Source: an uncultured Coprococcus sp. (lineage in GTDB: Bacteria; Bacillota; Clostridia; Lachnospirales; Lachnospiraceae). From it: a stretch of DNA of 51,833 bases. The stretch spans positions 1 to 51,833 of the forward strand of contig CANRQE010000012.1 of assembly GCA_947632705.1 (NCBI GenBank), read 5' to 3'. A program made the position numbers and the translations under genes. Shown here piece after piece: positions 1 through 8,342 of the stretch; position 1 is the first letter of the stretch, and every line of letters begins with the position of its first letter. The notes below the pieces were generated by a model. That model searched no databases and was not told where the DNA came from. It saw only the letters and a program-made list of their open reading frames with translations.

Positions 1-53
1 CTCTGATAAAAAGGAGGTGTAGATACATCACCACGCGAGAAAGGAAATTAATT

Positions 54-1265
54 ATGGCAAAGAAGAAAAAAAACATACCTCAATATGGAACCGTCACACG
101 AAAGGGTGTCCTGTATTACAGAACCCGGATTCTGGACGCAGACGGCAAGCAGGTGAGCTTGTATGGGACTACCTGCGAGGAACTGTACGATAAAGAGCAG
201 GAGGCGAGACGCCAGGTAGCGGAGATCATCTTCCACCGGGAGCATCCTACTGTGGCCGAGTATTGTGAGAAGTGGCTGTTGATGCAATCCGCAAAAGTGT
301 CGCCGGCTACACTGAAGGGCTACGCCTCCAATATGAAGAACTACATTATCAAGCCTTTGGGAGATATGTATATGGAGGAAGTAACAGCGGATGATATTCG
401 TCTGGCGCTGATCCCATTGTCCAATAAGTCCGAGAGCCTGCACAATACGGTGAATATGCTCCTCAAGTGCATTTTTTACTCGGCAGAGCGGAGCCAGTTG
501 CTGGAATACAATCCGTGTGAGGGGATTTCGGCAAAAGGAGGGAAACCGACCCAAAAGAAAGATTCGCTGACAGACCAGCAGGTGGAAGTGCTGCTGGAAA
601 CCGTCAAAGGACTTCCGCCGTATCTGTTTACCATGATCGGCTTATATGCCGGTCTGCGCCGAGAAGAAGCTCTCGCCTTGCAATGGGATTGTGTGTTCCT
701 CGATGCACCCACTCCATATATCTCTGTGCGGCGCGCATGGCGATCAGAGCATAACAGACCGGTTATCTCTACAACGCTTAAGACGAAAGCAGCAAGAAGG
801 GATATTCCCATTCCCAAATGCCTTGTGAATTGTCTGCGGGAAGCCAAGGCTGCCTCCAAATCGGAATATGTGATTGCCGATAGTGAGGGACAGCCCTTGT
901 CATATTCGCAGTTCAAACGTGTCTGGCAGTACATCGTTGTTCGGTCTACCAAGGAGCGTACCTATTATAAGTATGTGAACGGACAGAGCATCAAGTACAC
1001 TGTTCAGCCGAGTCTGGGAGGACATCAGAAAAACAATCCCAACATTGTGTATAGCCTGGACTTCGATGTGACACCGCACCTGCTGCGGCATACCTACATC
1101 ACCAATCTTCTGTATGCAGGTGTTGACCCCAAGACGGTCCAGTACCTTGCCGGACATGAGAACAGCAAGACAACTATGGACATCTATGCAAGAGTAAAGT
1201 ATAATAAACCAGAACAGCTATTCGATGTAGTAAATTCTGCATTTCATCAAGCTGTCCCCTCGTAA
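54..1265 (+). CDS. Tyrosine recombinase / integrase (Tn916-phage type)
   Basis: A 403-residue site-specific tyrosine recombinase that would integrate and excise a mobile element. It shows an N-terminal arm-type domain (about 1-60), a SAM-like core-binding domain (about 65-155) and a C-terminal catalytic domain. The catalytic set is visible: R202 in GLRREE, a Lys around 244, HLLRH (H342, R345), GH (H368) and Y378 in DIYARV. The length fits integrases of Tn916-like conjugative elements. AAAGGAAA precedes the ATG, and AAGGAGG further up may serve a gene outside the window. Int genes of this type often sit at one end of their element, so an attachment site may lie within a few hundred bases downstream, but only one end is visible and no direct repeat can be tested. 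No other transfer gene is seen. Confidence 0.93.
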   Translation: MAKKKKNIPQYGTVTRKGVLYYRTRILDADGKQVSLYGTTCEELYDKEQEARRQVAEIIFHREHPTVAEYCEKWLLMQSAKVSPATLKGYASNMKNYIIKPLGDMYMEEVTADDIRLALIPLSNKSESLHNTVNMLLKCIFYSAERSQLLEYNPCEGISAKGGKPTQKKDSLTDQQVEVLLETVKGLPPYLFTMIGLYAGLRREEALALQWDCVFLDAPTPYISVRRAWRSEHNRPVISTTLKTKAARRDIPIPKCLVNCLREAKAASKSEYVIADSEGQPLSYSQFKRVWQYIVVRSTKERTYYKYVNGQSIKYTVQPSLGGHQKNNPNIVYSLDFDVTPHLLRHTYITNLLYAGVDPKTVQYLAGHENSKTTMDIYARVKYNKPEQLFDVVNSAFHQAVPS

Positions 1266-1307
1266 AAGTGGCCTGTTTTTTGGTTAAGGAATAGGACAAC
1301 CGAGGGG
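1256..1307. repeat. Inverted repeat spanning the integrase stop codon
   Basis: CCCCTCG (1256-1262) and CGAGGGG (1301-1307) form a perfect 7-bp inverted repeat around a 38-base loop that contains the integrase stop codon and a T6 run. It could act as a weak 3' hairpin of int or be part of the element end. Function not established. Confidence 0.4.
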
Positions 1308-1362
1308 CCGAGGCTCAAAAAAGCCCGGAATATCAAGGAAAATCATCGCTCAGACGATTGAA

Positions 1363-1425
1363 GTATGGCCTCAAAGCTGCAAGGCGCGCACCGCAGTTTT
1401 CAAAGAGATAATCTTTGGGCCATAC
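1363..1425. repeat. Near-perfect 13-bp inverted repeat in the gap after the integrase
   Basis: GTATGGCCTCAAAG (1363-1376) is mirrored by CTTTGGGCCATAC (1413-1425) with one bulged base. The inner part contains CAAAG/CTTTG as a second possible stem. The gap 1266-1622 has no convincing gene. It holds this repeat, the repeat at 1256-1307 and the terminator at 1465-1499. It may be a structured RNA, an element end, or the remnant of a displaced transcript. Confidence 0.45.
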
Positions 1426-1464
1426 AAAGACGGCGCATATGCGGCAAATATATTGATAGGTATA

Positions 1465-1499
1465 GGATATTTCCGGAGAGATCCGGAAATATCCTTTTT
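1465..1499 (+). terminator. Rho-independent terminator
   Basis: A perfect 12-bp stem, GGATATTTCCGG with CCGGAAATATCC, has a six-base loop and is followed directly by TTTTT. This is a strong intrinsic terminator for plus-strand transcription. Nothing coding lies between the integrase and it, so it ends either int transcription or a transcript that once came from outside the element. Confidence 0.85.
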
Positions 1500-1622
1500 G
1501 CTTTATATACATTGCATTCTTTTGACAAATGAGACGTAGGATGTTTTTTTTACTTAAAAAAGAGTGGCTTCCGAAAAAATCTCGCACGACAAAGGAAAAT
1601 ACTTTATAATAATAAAAGAAAA

Positions 1623-2342
1623 ATGATTGGAGCAAAGATCTTGAAAACCAGATCAATGGAAGTAGCAGGCATCTCTGTTATTGTAGAACGTAAAAAAATC
1701 AAAAATATGTATATCAGGGTGCTTCCGCCGGACGGACAGGTAAAAGTATCCGTTCCTGACCGAACAACAAACGCAGCCGTTACGGCATTTGTGACATCTC
1801 ATCTGGCATGGATTAAAAAGGCAAAGGAAAAGGTTGCCAATCTGCCTGTTCAGGAGATACCGCAGTACCAAAGCGGAGAAAAGCATATGCTGTGGGGAAG
1901 AAGTTATCCGCTGGAAGTCCGGGATCATGCTTCACACAGTCAGGTCTCTTTATCCGATGACCGGATTCTTCTGCAGGTAAGAGGAGCGTCAACCTATGAG
2001 ATACGGCAGAAGCTGATGAAGCAGTGGTATCGGACTGAGATGAAGACAGTTATGCCGGAAGTGCTGGCACGCTGCACCCAGACTGTGGGTCAAAGCCCAA
2101 AGGAATGGCGTATCAAAGATATGAGAACCAAGTGGGGTACCTGCAATATCAGTCAGAAACGGATCTGGCTGAATCTGCAGCTTGCAAAGATGCCGCCGGA
2201 ATGTCTGGACTATGTAGTTACGCATGAGCTGGTACACCTTTATGAAAAAAATCACAATCAGAGGTTCTATGCATATATGGATCAATTCTTTCCGAACTGG
2301 AGAGAAGTCAGGAAACGCCTGAACCGGGAGGCTACACCATAA
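1623..2342 (+). CDS. YgjP-like zinc metallopeptidase-domain protein (DUF45/WLM group)
   Basis: A 239-residue protein of the YgjP/DUF45 family. The family signature is in the C-terminal half: KWGTCN, then a leucine-rich stretch, then HELVH with a downstream histidine in EKNHNQRFY and a glutamate or aspartate in the tail. HExxH-type residues bind zinc in related proteases. Family members often accompany type I restriction systems or stand alone, and their substrates are mostly unknown. Start is uncertain: ATG 1623 has no good ribosome site, whereas in-frame TTG 1641 has GGAG eight bases upstream. The 3' end overlaps vanT by 11 bases tail to tail. Confidence 0.82.
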   Translation: MIGAKILKTRSMEVAGISVIVERKKIKNMYIRVLPPDGQVKVSVPDRTTNAAVTAFVTSHLAWIKKAKEKVANLPVQEIPQYQSGEKHMLWGRSYPLEVRDHASHSQVSLSDDRILLQVRGASTYEIRQKLMKQWYRTEMKTVMPEVLARCTQTVGQSPKEWRIKDMRTKWGTCNISQKRIWLNLQLAKMPPECLDYVVTHELVHLYEKNHNQRFYAYMDQFFPNWREVRKRLNREATP

Positions 2343-4500
2343 TTCGCTCCAGCCTTGCGCCTAACCGGCTCAGAATCTCGTTGGTAATTGTGCCTGTCTG
2401 TTCAGCCAGATCGTATGCAGTTATTTCCTCTTTTCCGGATTTTCCAATGATTACAGCAATATCTCCTGCGTTTACATCCGGAATATCAGTAATATCTGCC
2501 ATTGTCTGATCCATGCAGATACGTCCGACAATGTGCGCCCTGTGCCCGTTGATTAGGACGCTGCCGACACCGCAGGACAGTTCACGCGGCAGTCCATCGG
2601 CATATCCGATTGTAAGTATGGCAATCTTCGTGGGGCGTTTTGCGGTAAATGCAAGACTGTATCCGGCTCCCTCATCCTGTGCCAGTTCTTTGATAGAAGC
2701 AATACGACAGTACAAGGAGAGAACAGGCTGCAAATGAATGTTTGAAAAACAGTAGTCTTCCCGGCTGCTTTTCATACCATACAGTGCAATGCCAACCCTT
2801 GCATAATTGCCTGAAATCTGTGGGTAATTGAGCAGACCGTAGCTTGACTGCAAATGAGTTTTGGGGCAGGGAAGTCCATGGCATTTCAATTCGTCAATCA
2901 AATTATAAAATAACTGCACCTGTTTCTTTACAAATGCCTGGTCTGCCGGATCCTGAGTGTCGCAGGTACAAAGATGGGTGTAGGCACTGACTATGATGAG
3001 ATTTTTCATTTCAAATATTTTATATATTTGTTCCGTATGTCCGGCATATTCACCCAGACGGTGCATTCCGGTATCGATTGCAATATGTACTCTTATCTTT
3101 TTTCCAAAACGATTCAGCTCGTTTGCATATTCATAATCTACAATCGTTTGTGTCAAATGATATTTGCATAATAGAACGAATTGATCCGGATGGGTATAAC
3201 CGAGGATCAGAATCTCACCCGTTATACCGCTTTTGCGTAGTTGGACGCCTTCTGATACACAGGCCACACAGAAATCGTATATGCCCATTTGATTCAGTTC
3301 CTTTGCCATGGGCAAAGCGCCATGTCCATAAGCATTTGCTTTTAAGACCGGCATCAGGACACATTCGTCAGGCAGCAGTTCCTTCAAAACGGAGACATTG
3401 GAATGTAAGGCCGAACGGTCAAGCGTAATCCATGCCCGCCCTGTGGCAGATGCAGTATTTGCAGGAGCATGCAGAGATTTATGTCTCAATCCTGAAATTA
3501 ATACAGTCAGACTCCCTGCTGCAAGGAAAGAAAGCAGGCAGACAGCTATGTAATTTGCCAGACAATTAGCAATTAAGAACTTTACGACATTTGACAGCTT
3601 AGCCAGAAACCGGAGCATTACGATTACAGCAGGATGAAGAATGTAAATCCAGGTGGAAATAGTCCTGATGCGGTTTGACGGTTTTCTGTTCCATTTCAGA
3701 AGTGCCCGGTACAAAAAGATACTGCATACAGGCAGGGCAAGGTACATGCTGTCGTGTCTTTGTAAATGAAAATGATGCAGTATCAGACCTTCTGCCGTCA
3801 TAAGAAGAAAAGAGAAAAACAATCCTGAAAGATGCAAGATGTTTTTATGCCTCTTTTTATCCTGACTGGAAATTCCGCCTGCTTGTGCACCAAGCAGCAG
3901 AAATAATGGCGTAAAAAAGAGTCCGTTTCTGGTATAGCTGAACAGTTGAAAACAGGCCTCATAAACAGATGCAGCTGCCGGAAAATGCATCGTCACACCC
4001 CAGTAGCTGTCGCCAAACAATCCCACCAGATAAAGCACTGCAGAAAGCATCATACAGCTGCGAAACGAGAAAAACCGCAGCATCAGACATACAAGCAGAA
4101 GTCCAACGAGTAATGCCGGAAAATACCATAGATGATAGAAAGGACCGTCAAAAAGGAACATTTTAAAAGCCCGAAGGACAGTCATTTTCTGATAGAAGCC
4201 GGCGTAGATGCCAACAGGCAGATAGATTAAAATTGCAAATCCGTATAGTAGCAGAATTTTTTTTATATAGTCCCAAACGGAATGAAAATTCCGGTTTGTG
4301 TCTGTGAGATATCTGGCTACTACAAACTGTCCGGTTACCATGAAGAAGAATGGTACGGCAAGGCGTGCAAGAATTCTGGTCAGAAAAAAATCAGCCTCCG
4401 GGGAAAAAGTCTCTAAAGGAGCTGTATGGTTTGCAACCACCAGAAAAACTGCAATCAGCCGAAAGGTATCCAGACCACCATACGTCTTGTTATGCTCCAT
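2332..4500 (-). CDS. vanT: Membrane-bound serine racemase VanT (vanG type)
   Basis: A 722-residue two-part protein that converts L-Ser to D-Ser for the altered peptidoglycan precursor. Residues 1 to about 345 form an acyltransferase-3-like membrane domain with around ten hydrophobic segments, thought to bring in L-Ser. The rest is a PLP-dependent alanine-racemase fold, with the PLP lysine K387 in VLKANAYGHG and the later RVGIALYG, GYADG and GRICMDQ motifs. I chose ATG 4500 because GGAGGAG precedes it, the protein then begins MEHNKTYGGLDTFR as expected for VanT, and the length fits the family (about 700). The frame stays open another 64 codons upstream, inside vanXY, but that part looks non-coding. 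The start overlaps vanXY by 11 bases, indicating translational coupling. Confidence 0.94.
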   Translation of the reverse strand: MEHNKTYGGLDTFRLIAVFLVVANHTAPLETFSPEADFFLTRILARLAVPFFFMVTGQFVVARYLTDTNRNFHSVWDYIKKILLLYGFAILIYLPVGIYAGFYQKMTVLRAFKMFLFDGPFYHLWYFPALLVGLLLVCLMLRFFSFRSCMMLSAVLYLVGLFGDSYWGVTMHFPAAASVYEACFQLFSYTRNGLFFTPLFLLLGAQAGGISSQDKKRHKNILHLSGLFFSFLLMTAEGLILHHFHLQRHDSMYLALPVCSIFLYRALLKWNRKPSNRIRTISTWIYILHPAVIVMLRFLAKLSNVVKFLIANCLANYIAVCLLSFLAAGSLTVLISGLRHKSLHAPANTASATGRAWITLDRSALHSNVSVLKELLPDECVLMPVLKANAYGHGALPMAKELNQMGIYDFCVACVSEGVQLRKSGITGEILILGYTHPDQFVLLCKYHLTQTIVDYEYANELNRFGKKIRVHIAIDTGMHRLGEYAGHTEQIYKIFEMKNLIIVSAYTHLCTCDTQDPADQAFVKKQVQLFYNLIDELKCHGLPCPKTHLQSSYGLLNYPQISGNYARVGIALYGMKSSREDYCFSNIHLQPVLSLYCRIASIKELAQDEGAGYSLAFTAKRPTKIAILTIGYADGLPRELSCGVGSVLINGHRAHIVGRICMDQTMADITDIPDVNAGDIAVIIGKSGKEEITAYDLAEQTGTITNEILSRLGARLERIMV

Positions 4501-5257
4501 GGGCTCTCCTCCATTCTGTAATAATGAATCCGTCGATATTATTTCCTGAAAGCATATACGGTTTGTCTGTGTCAACTTCAACAAATGTTTCCGTATGTTC
4601 CGATGCAGCAAGATAAGATACGGCAATAGAACTTCCCTGCTCCTGATAAATATATGGCGATTTCTGATAAGGATAAAAACGGATAAAATCAATATATTCT
4701 TCTAAAGTCAGATGATATTTTGTCATAATGAGAGCATGGGGAATTCCGACATAGCGAAAATGCCATGGTTCATGTCCGATTCCGGTAATCGTTTCTTTTC
4801 CTTTTGGATAGCGTTCAACAAAACCATAGTATGCAGCGAGTCTGCGAAACATTTTACAGATACCGTTATAAGGAAAATCAGGACAGATAAAGTCAATCTT
4901 TTCTTTTTTGAGGCCAAGGTCAATCGCGAGTCCGGTCTGGTGCTCGCTGTGTCCCGGAACTGCCACATATTTTTGTGTAAAAGCTTTCCCGCTTTCCTGA
5001 ATAGAATCGTTCCATATGGTCTGCTGCTCTTTTTTGGACCGCCATCCGCTGACGGGAACAATTTGATTTTCAGCCTGAATTTTATACATCAATTCTGACA
5101 GGAGAGCGGCAGCGCATCGTTCAAGCCGGATATCCGTGTCCGGTCCCGTAATTTTTACAAGATCTGTATGATCCGTATTTTGATATCGATGGTCTGCATT
5201 TACAAGAATCAGATTCCCGCTATGGATTTTGCTGTTAGGTAATGTTAATGTTTTCAT
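4490..5257 (-). CDS. vanXY: D,D-dipeptidase/D,D-carboxypeptidase VanXY (vanG type)
   Basis: A 255-residue zinc D,D-peptidase that removes normal D-Ala-D-Ala ends so that only D-Ala-D-Ser precursors remain. The VanX/VanY signature is complete: R73 in SGWRS, SEHQTGLAID (S104, H106, D113; the SxHxxGxAxD motif) and EPWH (E163, H166) for zinc binding and catalysis. No signal peptide or membrane anchor is seen, which fits cytoplasmic VanXY rather than membrane VanY. Its ATG overlaps the vanG stop as ATGA, and vanT begins inside its 3' end, so the three form one operon. Whether it acts mainly on dipeptide or pentapeptide cannot be read from sequence. Confidence 0.94.
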   Translation of the reverse strand: MKTLTLPNSKIHSGNLILVNADHRYQNTDHTDLVKITGPDTDIRLERCAAALLSELMYKIQAENQIVPVSGWRSKKEQQTIWNDSIQESGKAFTQKYVAVPGHSEHQTGLAIDLGLKKEKIDFICPDFPYNGICKMFRRLAAYYGFVERYPKGKETITGIGHEPWHFRYVGIPHALIMTKYHLTLEEYIDFIRFYPYQKSPYIYQEQGSSIAVSYLAASEHTETFVEVDTDKPYMLSGNNIDGFIITEWRRAHGA

Positions 5258-6303
5258 TCCTTCACCGCCAGTCCAATCACATAATTTAATATATCTGAAA
5301 AGGAAATGCCGGCAGCCTTCATCATACCTGGATATCGGCTGTGCTCCGTAAAACCGGGAATGGTGTTAACCTCATTGAAAATAATTTGCTGATCCGGCGT
5401 GAGAAAAAGGTCAATTCTGGCAAAGAAAGAACATCCAAGCACTCTGTATAGTTTTATTGCAGTTTTCTTTATTCTTGCGGCTGTTTCTTCATGGATACGG
5501 GCCGGTACATGAATACTCGATGTTTGTAAGGTGTATTTTTCCGTATAATCAAAGAAACCTCCTTTCAGTTCAATTTCATCAATCTCACCGATTATCAGTT
5601 CTTCATTTCCCATGATCGCACAACCAACTTCAAATCCATTGATGGTCTCTTCAAGGATTACTGCATCATCATATTCAAATGCAAGCTGTATAGCAGGAAT
5701 CAGCTGTTCTGCCTTTGATACCTTCGTTACGCCATAGGAGGAACCGGCTTTTACAGGTTTGACAAATAACGGATATCCAACGACTTGTCCAAAGGAATTA
5801 ACTTCTTTTACATCATAGTTAAAATTGATACATATGGATTTTGGTACGGCTACACCGGCACATTCTGCCAGCTTATGTGCACGGTCCTTGTCCATGCAGA
5901 GTGCGGATGCCAAAACCCCGCATCCAACCAGAGGAATACCGGCAAGTGTAATCATACCCTGTATGGTGCCATCTTCTCCATACCGTCCATGCATTACAGG
6001 GAAGGCAAGGTCAATTTCAAGCTGTCTGACGGCCTCCGGATAGAAGAGCAGAAGCTTTCCGGTGTTTCGATTCGGGGATAGGACGGCCGGGATACAATTT
6101 TTTGGTTGCAGCCAACAGTCTGATTTGATGTTTTCAATATCACCTGTAAAATAATACCAGTCCCCATTCCGGGAAATTCCGATAGGAATTACATTATATT
6201 CTTTTGTATTCAGATTTTTGATAACAGAATATGCAGATTCCAGTGAAACACTGTATTCAGAGGATGGGCCGCCGAAAAAAATAGCAATCGTTTGTTTTTT
6301 CAT
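5254..6303 (-). CDS. vanG: D-alanine--D-serine ligase VanG
   Basis: A 349-residue ATP-grasp ligase, the same length as I recall for enterococcal VanG. It joins D-Ala to D-Ser, giving precursors with low vancomycin affinity. Motifs in order: GGPSSEYSVS near the N-terminus (E16), HGRYGEDG (105-112), and the omega-loop EKYTLQTSSIHVPA (255-268), whose EKY form is typical of D-Ala:D-Ser ligases (VanC/E/G) rather than VanA/B depsipeptide ligases. ATP and metal residues lie in NEVNTIPGFT (310-319). ATG 6303 was chosen because GGAAAGGAAG lies just upstream; the 23 extra in-frame codons would read through a hairpin region. A promoter and two dyads separate it from vanS. Confidence 0.95.
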   Translation of the reverse strand: MKKQTIAIFFGGPSSEYSVSLESAYSVIKNLNTKEYNVIPIGISRNGDWYYFTGDIENIKSDCWLQPKNCIPAVLSPNRNTGKLLLFYPEAVRQLEIDLAFPVMHGRYGEDGTIQGMITLAGIPLVGCGVLASALCMDKDRAHKLAECAGVAVPKSICINFNYDVKEVNSFGQVVGYPLFVKPVKAGSSYGVTKVSKAEQLIPAIQLAFEYDDAVILEETINGFEVGCAIMGNEELIIGEIDEIELKGGFFDYTEKYTLQTSSIHVPARIHEETAARIKKTAIKLYRVLGCSFFARIDLFLTPDQQIIFNEVNTIPGFTEHSRYPGMMKAAGISFSDILNYVIGLAVKE

Positions 6304-6339
6304 CTTTTGCTTCCTTTCCGCAGGGGTAATAAAAGAAGG

Positions 6340-6355
6340 TGCGTGTTTCCACGCA
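6340..6355 (-). promoter_or_regulatory. Small perfect hairpin in the vanG leader
   Basis: TGCGTG-GAAA-CACGCA (minus-strand sense) is a 6-bp stem with a GNRA-type tetraloop, about 35 bases before the vanG start. It would lie in the 5' untranslated region of the vanG-XY-T message. It could affect mRNA stability or act with the dyad at 6372-6404. Function inferred only. Confidence 0.45.
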
Positions 6356-6371
6356 TTTAAAGTCAAAAACA

Positions 6372-6404
6372 CCCTGCTGTTACATTTACTGTAACAAAAC
6401 AGGG
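6372..6404 (-). promoter_or_regulatory. Dyad / terminator-like hairpin between vanS and vanG
   Basis: On the minus strand CCCTG-TTTT-GTTACA, five bases, then TGTAAC-AG-CAGGG forms a double-block inverted repeat followed by TGTTTTTG. It resembles an intrinsic terminator or attenuator that would limit read-through from vanRS into vanG. The inner GTTACA/TGTAAC could equally be a protein-binding operator. The sequence does not decide between these. Confidence 0.55.
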
Positions 6405-6422
6405 CATTTTGTTCTTCAAATT

Positions 6423-6452
6423 TTTATATACGATTTCTGATGGTTTTGTCAT
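6423..6452 (-). promoter_or_regulatory. Candidate promoter for vanG-vanXY-vanT
   Basis: Minus-strand ATGACA (6447-6452), an 18-base spacer and TATAAA (6423-6428) resemble a vegetative promoter, with the -35 overlapping the vanS stop codon. Van clusters of known types have a VanR-regulated promoter in this position. I did not identify a VanR box with confidence. Confidence 0.45.
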
Positions 6453-7585
6453 GAATTTCTTACAATTTTCTGACGATTGACAGGAAGCAGAACCGTAAAG
6501 GAGATACTTTCATTCTCACTTTGTGCAGTAATGGCGCCGCCATGCAGTTCTACGATTTCTTTCGAAATTGCAAGTCCAAGTCCGGCGCCGCCTGTGGAGG
6601 AAGAACGGGAGGAGTCCAGACGGAAGAACTGCTCGAAGATATGACTCAGCTTTTCCGGCGGGATCGTCTTTCCATGATTTGCAATCCGAATATCGATTTT
6701 CTCACCGTCTGATGACATGGAAAGCGAGATGGCTGTATCCGGGTAGCTGTAATTCACTGCATTTCGTATCAGATTGTCAAATACACGTTCCAATTTGTCA
6801 CGGTCACAGATCATGTGGACATCAGGCATAATATTTGTGTTCCAGTATAGTCCTTTTTCGGTGAGAATTGGAGTAAATTCACTGGTAATCTGTTCCAGCA
6901 TGCGGCTTAGATTGGTATGTTCGTTCTCTAATGTCAAAGTCGTCAGATTGAATCGCGTAATATCAAAAAATTCATTGATCAGGTCTTCGAGACGTTCAGC
7001 CTTATTGAGCGCAATCCCCACATATTTCGCCCGAAGCTCTGTAGATATTTCAGGTTCATCATGTAACAGAGTTAAATATCCAATCACACTTGTCAAGGGG
7101 GTTTTCAGATCATGTGCAAGGTATACGATCAAATCATTTTTGCGCTGTTCAGCTTCTTTTGCCAACATGGCATTTCGATAGGCCTGTTCCCTTACCTGAT
7201 TCAGATCGTCCTGTACACTTTTTAATGCGTCGGAAGGCAGGATAATAGGATCCTGTCCGGGTATTGCGAGCTGTGTGGATGCATTGATAATTTCATCCAG
7301 ATACCGAAGCGGCCGTGCCATAAAATAATAGGTAATGATAAACCATGCGATCAGGCAGACCAGAATAGAAAATAAGATGATATTATCTTGTATGAGTAAC
7401 AGAAAATGATAGAGTGGTTCATTCCCATACCATGTAAAGGAACTTAGAAACTGTACAGCAAAAAACAGGGCTGCAATATATAGAACAACAAAACCGATCA
7501 AAGCAAATAGATGTTGTAAAATAATCCGGCGGATAATCCTTCCGCGATATGTGTATTTCTTTTGTTTCTTTTTTGAATTATTCAA
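6449..7585 (-). CDS. vanS: VanS-type sensor histidine kinase
   Basis: A 378-residue membrane histidine kinase that would sense glycopeptide or cell-wall stress and phosphorylate VanR. Two membrane segments (about 22-48 and 68-90) flank a short external loop of about 20 residues. A linker/HAMP-like helix follows, then the H-box LAHDLKTPLTS with H158, the N-box DNLIRNAVNY (270-279) and the G-box GGAGLGLAI (332-340). The kinase core looks intact. Its start lies 8 bases inside the vanR 3' end, so the two are co-translated. Since vanR is frameshifted, VanS may have no proper partner encoded here. Confidence 0.92.
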   Translation of the reverse strand: MNNSKKKQKKYTYRGRIIRRIILQHLFALIGFVVLYIAALFFAVQFLSSFTWYGNEPLYHFLLLIQDNIILFSILVCLIAWFIITYYFMARPLRYLDEIINASTQLAIPGQDPIILPSDALKSVQDDLNQVREQAYRNAMLAKEAEQRKNDLIVYLAHDLKTPLTSVIGYLTLLHDEPEISTELRAKYVGIALNKAERLEDLINEFFDITRFNLTTLTLENEHTNLSRMLEQITSEFTPILTEKGLYWNTNIMPDVHMICDRDKLERVFDNLIRNAVNYSYPDTAISLSMSSDGEKIDIRIANHGKTIPPEKLSHIFEQFFRLDSSRSSSTGGAGLGLAISKEIVELHGGAITAQSENESISFTVLLPVNRQKIVRNS

Positions 7586-8272
7586 TGGTATAACCTACTC
7601 CCCAAATTGTTTTTATATATTTCGGCTTTCGCGGTGGTTCCTTCAGTTTTTCGCGCAGTCTGGCAATATGTGCCATAACGGTATTGTTGTTATCCAGATA
7701 TTTCTCACCCCAGACTGCTTCAAATAATTCCTCAGAGGAGACCACACTTCCCTTGTGCTCGCAGAGGTACCATAAGATATTGAATTCAATCGGAGTTAAG
7801 GATGCTTCTTTGCCGTTTATGGTACATTTGTGGCTGTTCTTTTCAATATGTAATCCCCGAATGTCAAATGTGTCCGTCTCTGCGGGAACAGGCTCTTTTG
7901 CATTATAACGGATATAGCGCCGCAGTTGTGTTTTAACCCGGGCGATCAGCTCAAGAGGATTGAATGGTTTTGTGATATAATCATCTGCCCCGAGTGTCAG
8001 ACCGGTGATTTTGTCAATGTCTTCTACCTTTGCCGTAAGCATGATGATGGGATAGAGATATTGTTCCCGAATTTTACGGCATAGGGTAAATCCGTCCATA
8101 TCCGGAAGCATAACATCCAGAATCGCCAGACTCAGAGGCTGGCTGTTAATGCAGTTCCATGCATCTGCTGCATTATAAAATTTAAAACCTGATATCCCTC
8201 GTTCTGCAGATAGAGTGCTACCAGATCGGTGATTTCCTTTTCGTCATCCACGATTAGTATCTGTTCATTCAT
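7578..8272 (-). pseudogene. vanR: Response regulator VanR, frameshifted in the receiver domain
   Basis: An OmpR/PhoB-family regulator that should activate the van genes. From ATG 8272 (AAAGGA upstream) the frame reads MNEQILIVDDEKEITDLVA as a normal receiver start, then leaves frame at a run of four A/T pairs (8184-8187) and hits TGA at 8132-8134 after 46 codons. Restoring one base in that run gives QVFKFYNAADAW and continues in frame through AILD-VMLPDMDG (phospho-acceptor D53), ITKPF and a complete winged-helix DNA-binding domain ending GVGYTIE. The start at M55 has no ribosome site and would lack D9, D10 and D53. Either a real recent loss of function or a one-base sequencing error. Confidence 0.88.
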
Positions 8273-8313
8273 TTTTTCTTATTTTCCTTTATATATCCCA
8301 TTCTCTGGTATCT

Positions 8314-8342
8314 ATCATACTTCCTTTTCGAAAAGTTTACAA
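8314..8342 (-). promoter_or_regulatory. Candidate vanRS promoter
   Basis: Minus-strand TTGTAA (8337-8342), 17 bases, TATGAT (8314-8319). The -35 overlaps the stop codon of the upstream amidotransferase gene, and the -10 lies about 40 bases before the vanR ATG. Good spacing and a near-consensus -10 suggest vanR-vanS have their own start point. Confidence 0.5.

Noticed and set aside
4501..4692. 64-codon extension of vanT into vanXY
   Set aside because: It overlaps vanXY coding sequence, lacks a ribosome site, and VanT proteins begin at the equivalent of M65.
54..8272. Integrase and van cluster as one proven mobile element
   Set aside because: Only one integrase is seen, with no transfer genes and no second end; a terminator and a gene of other type lie between. 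Left as a question in the findings.
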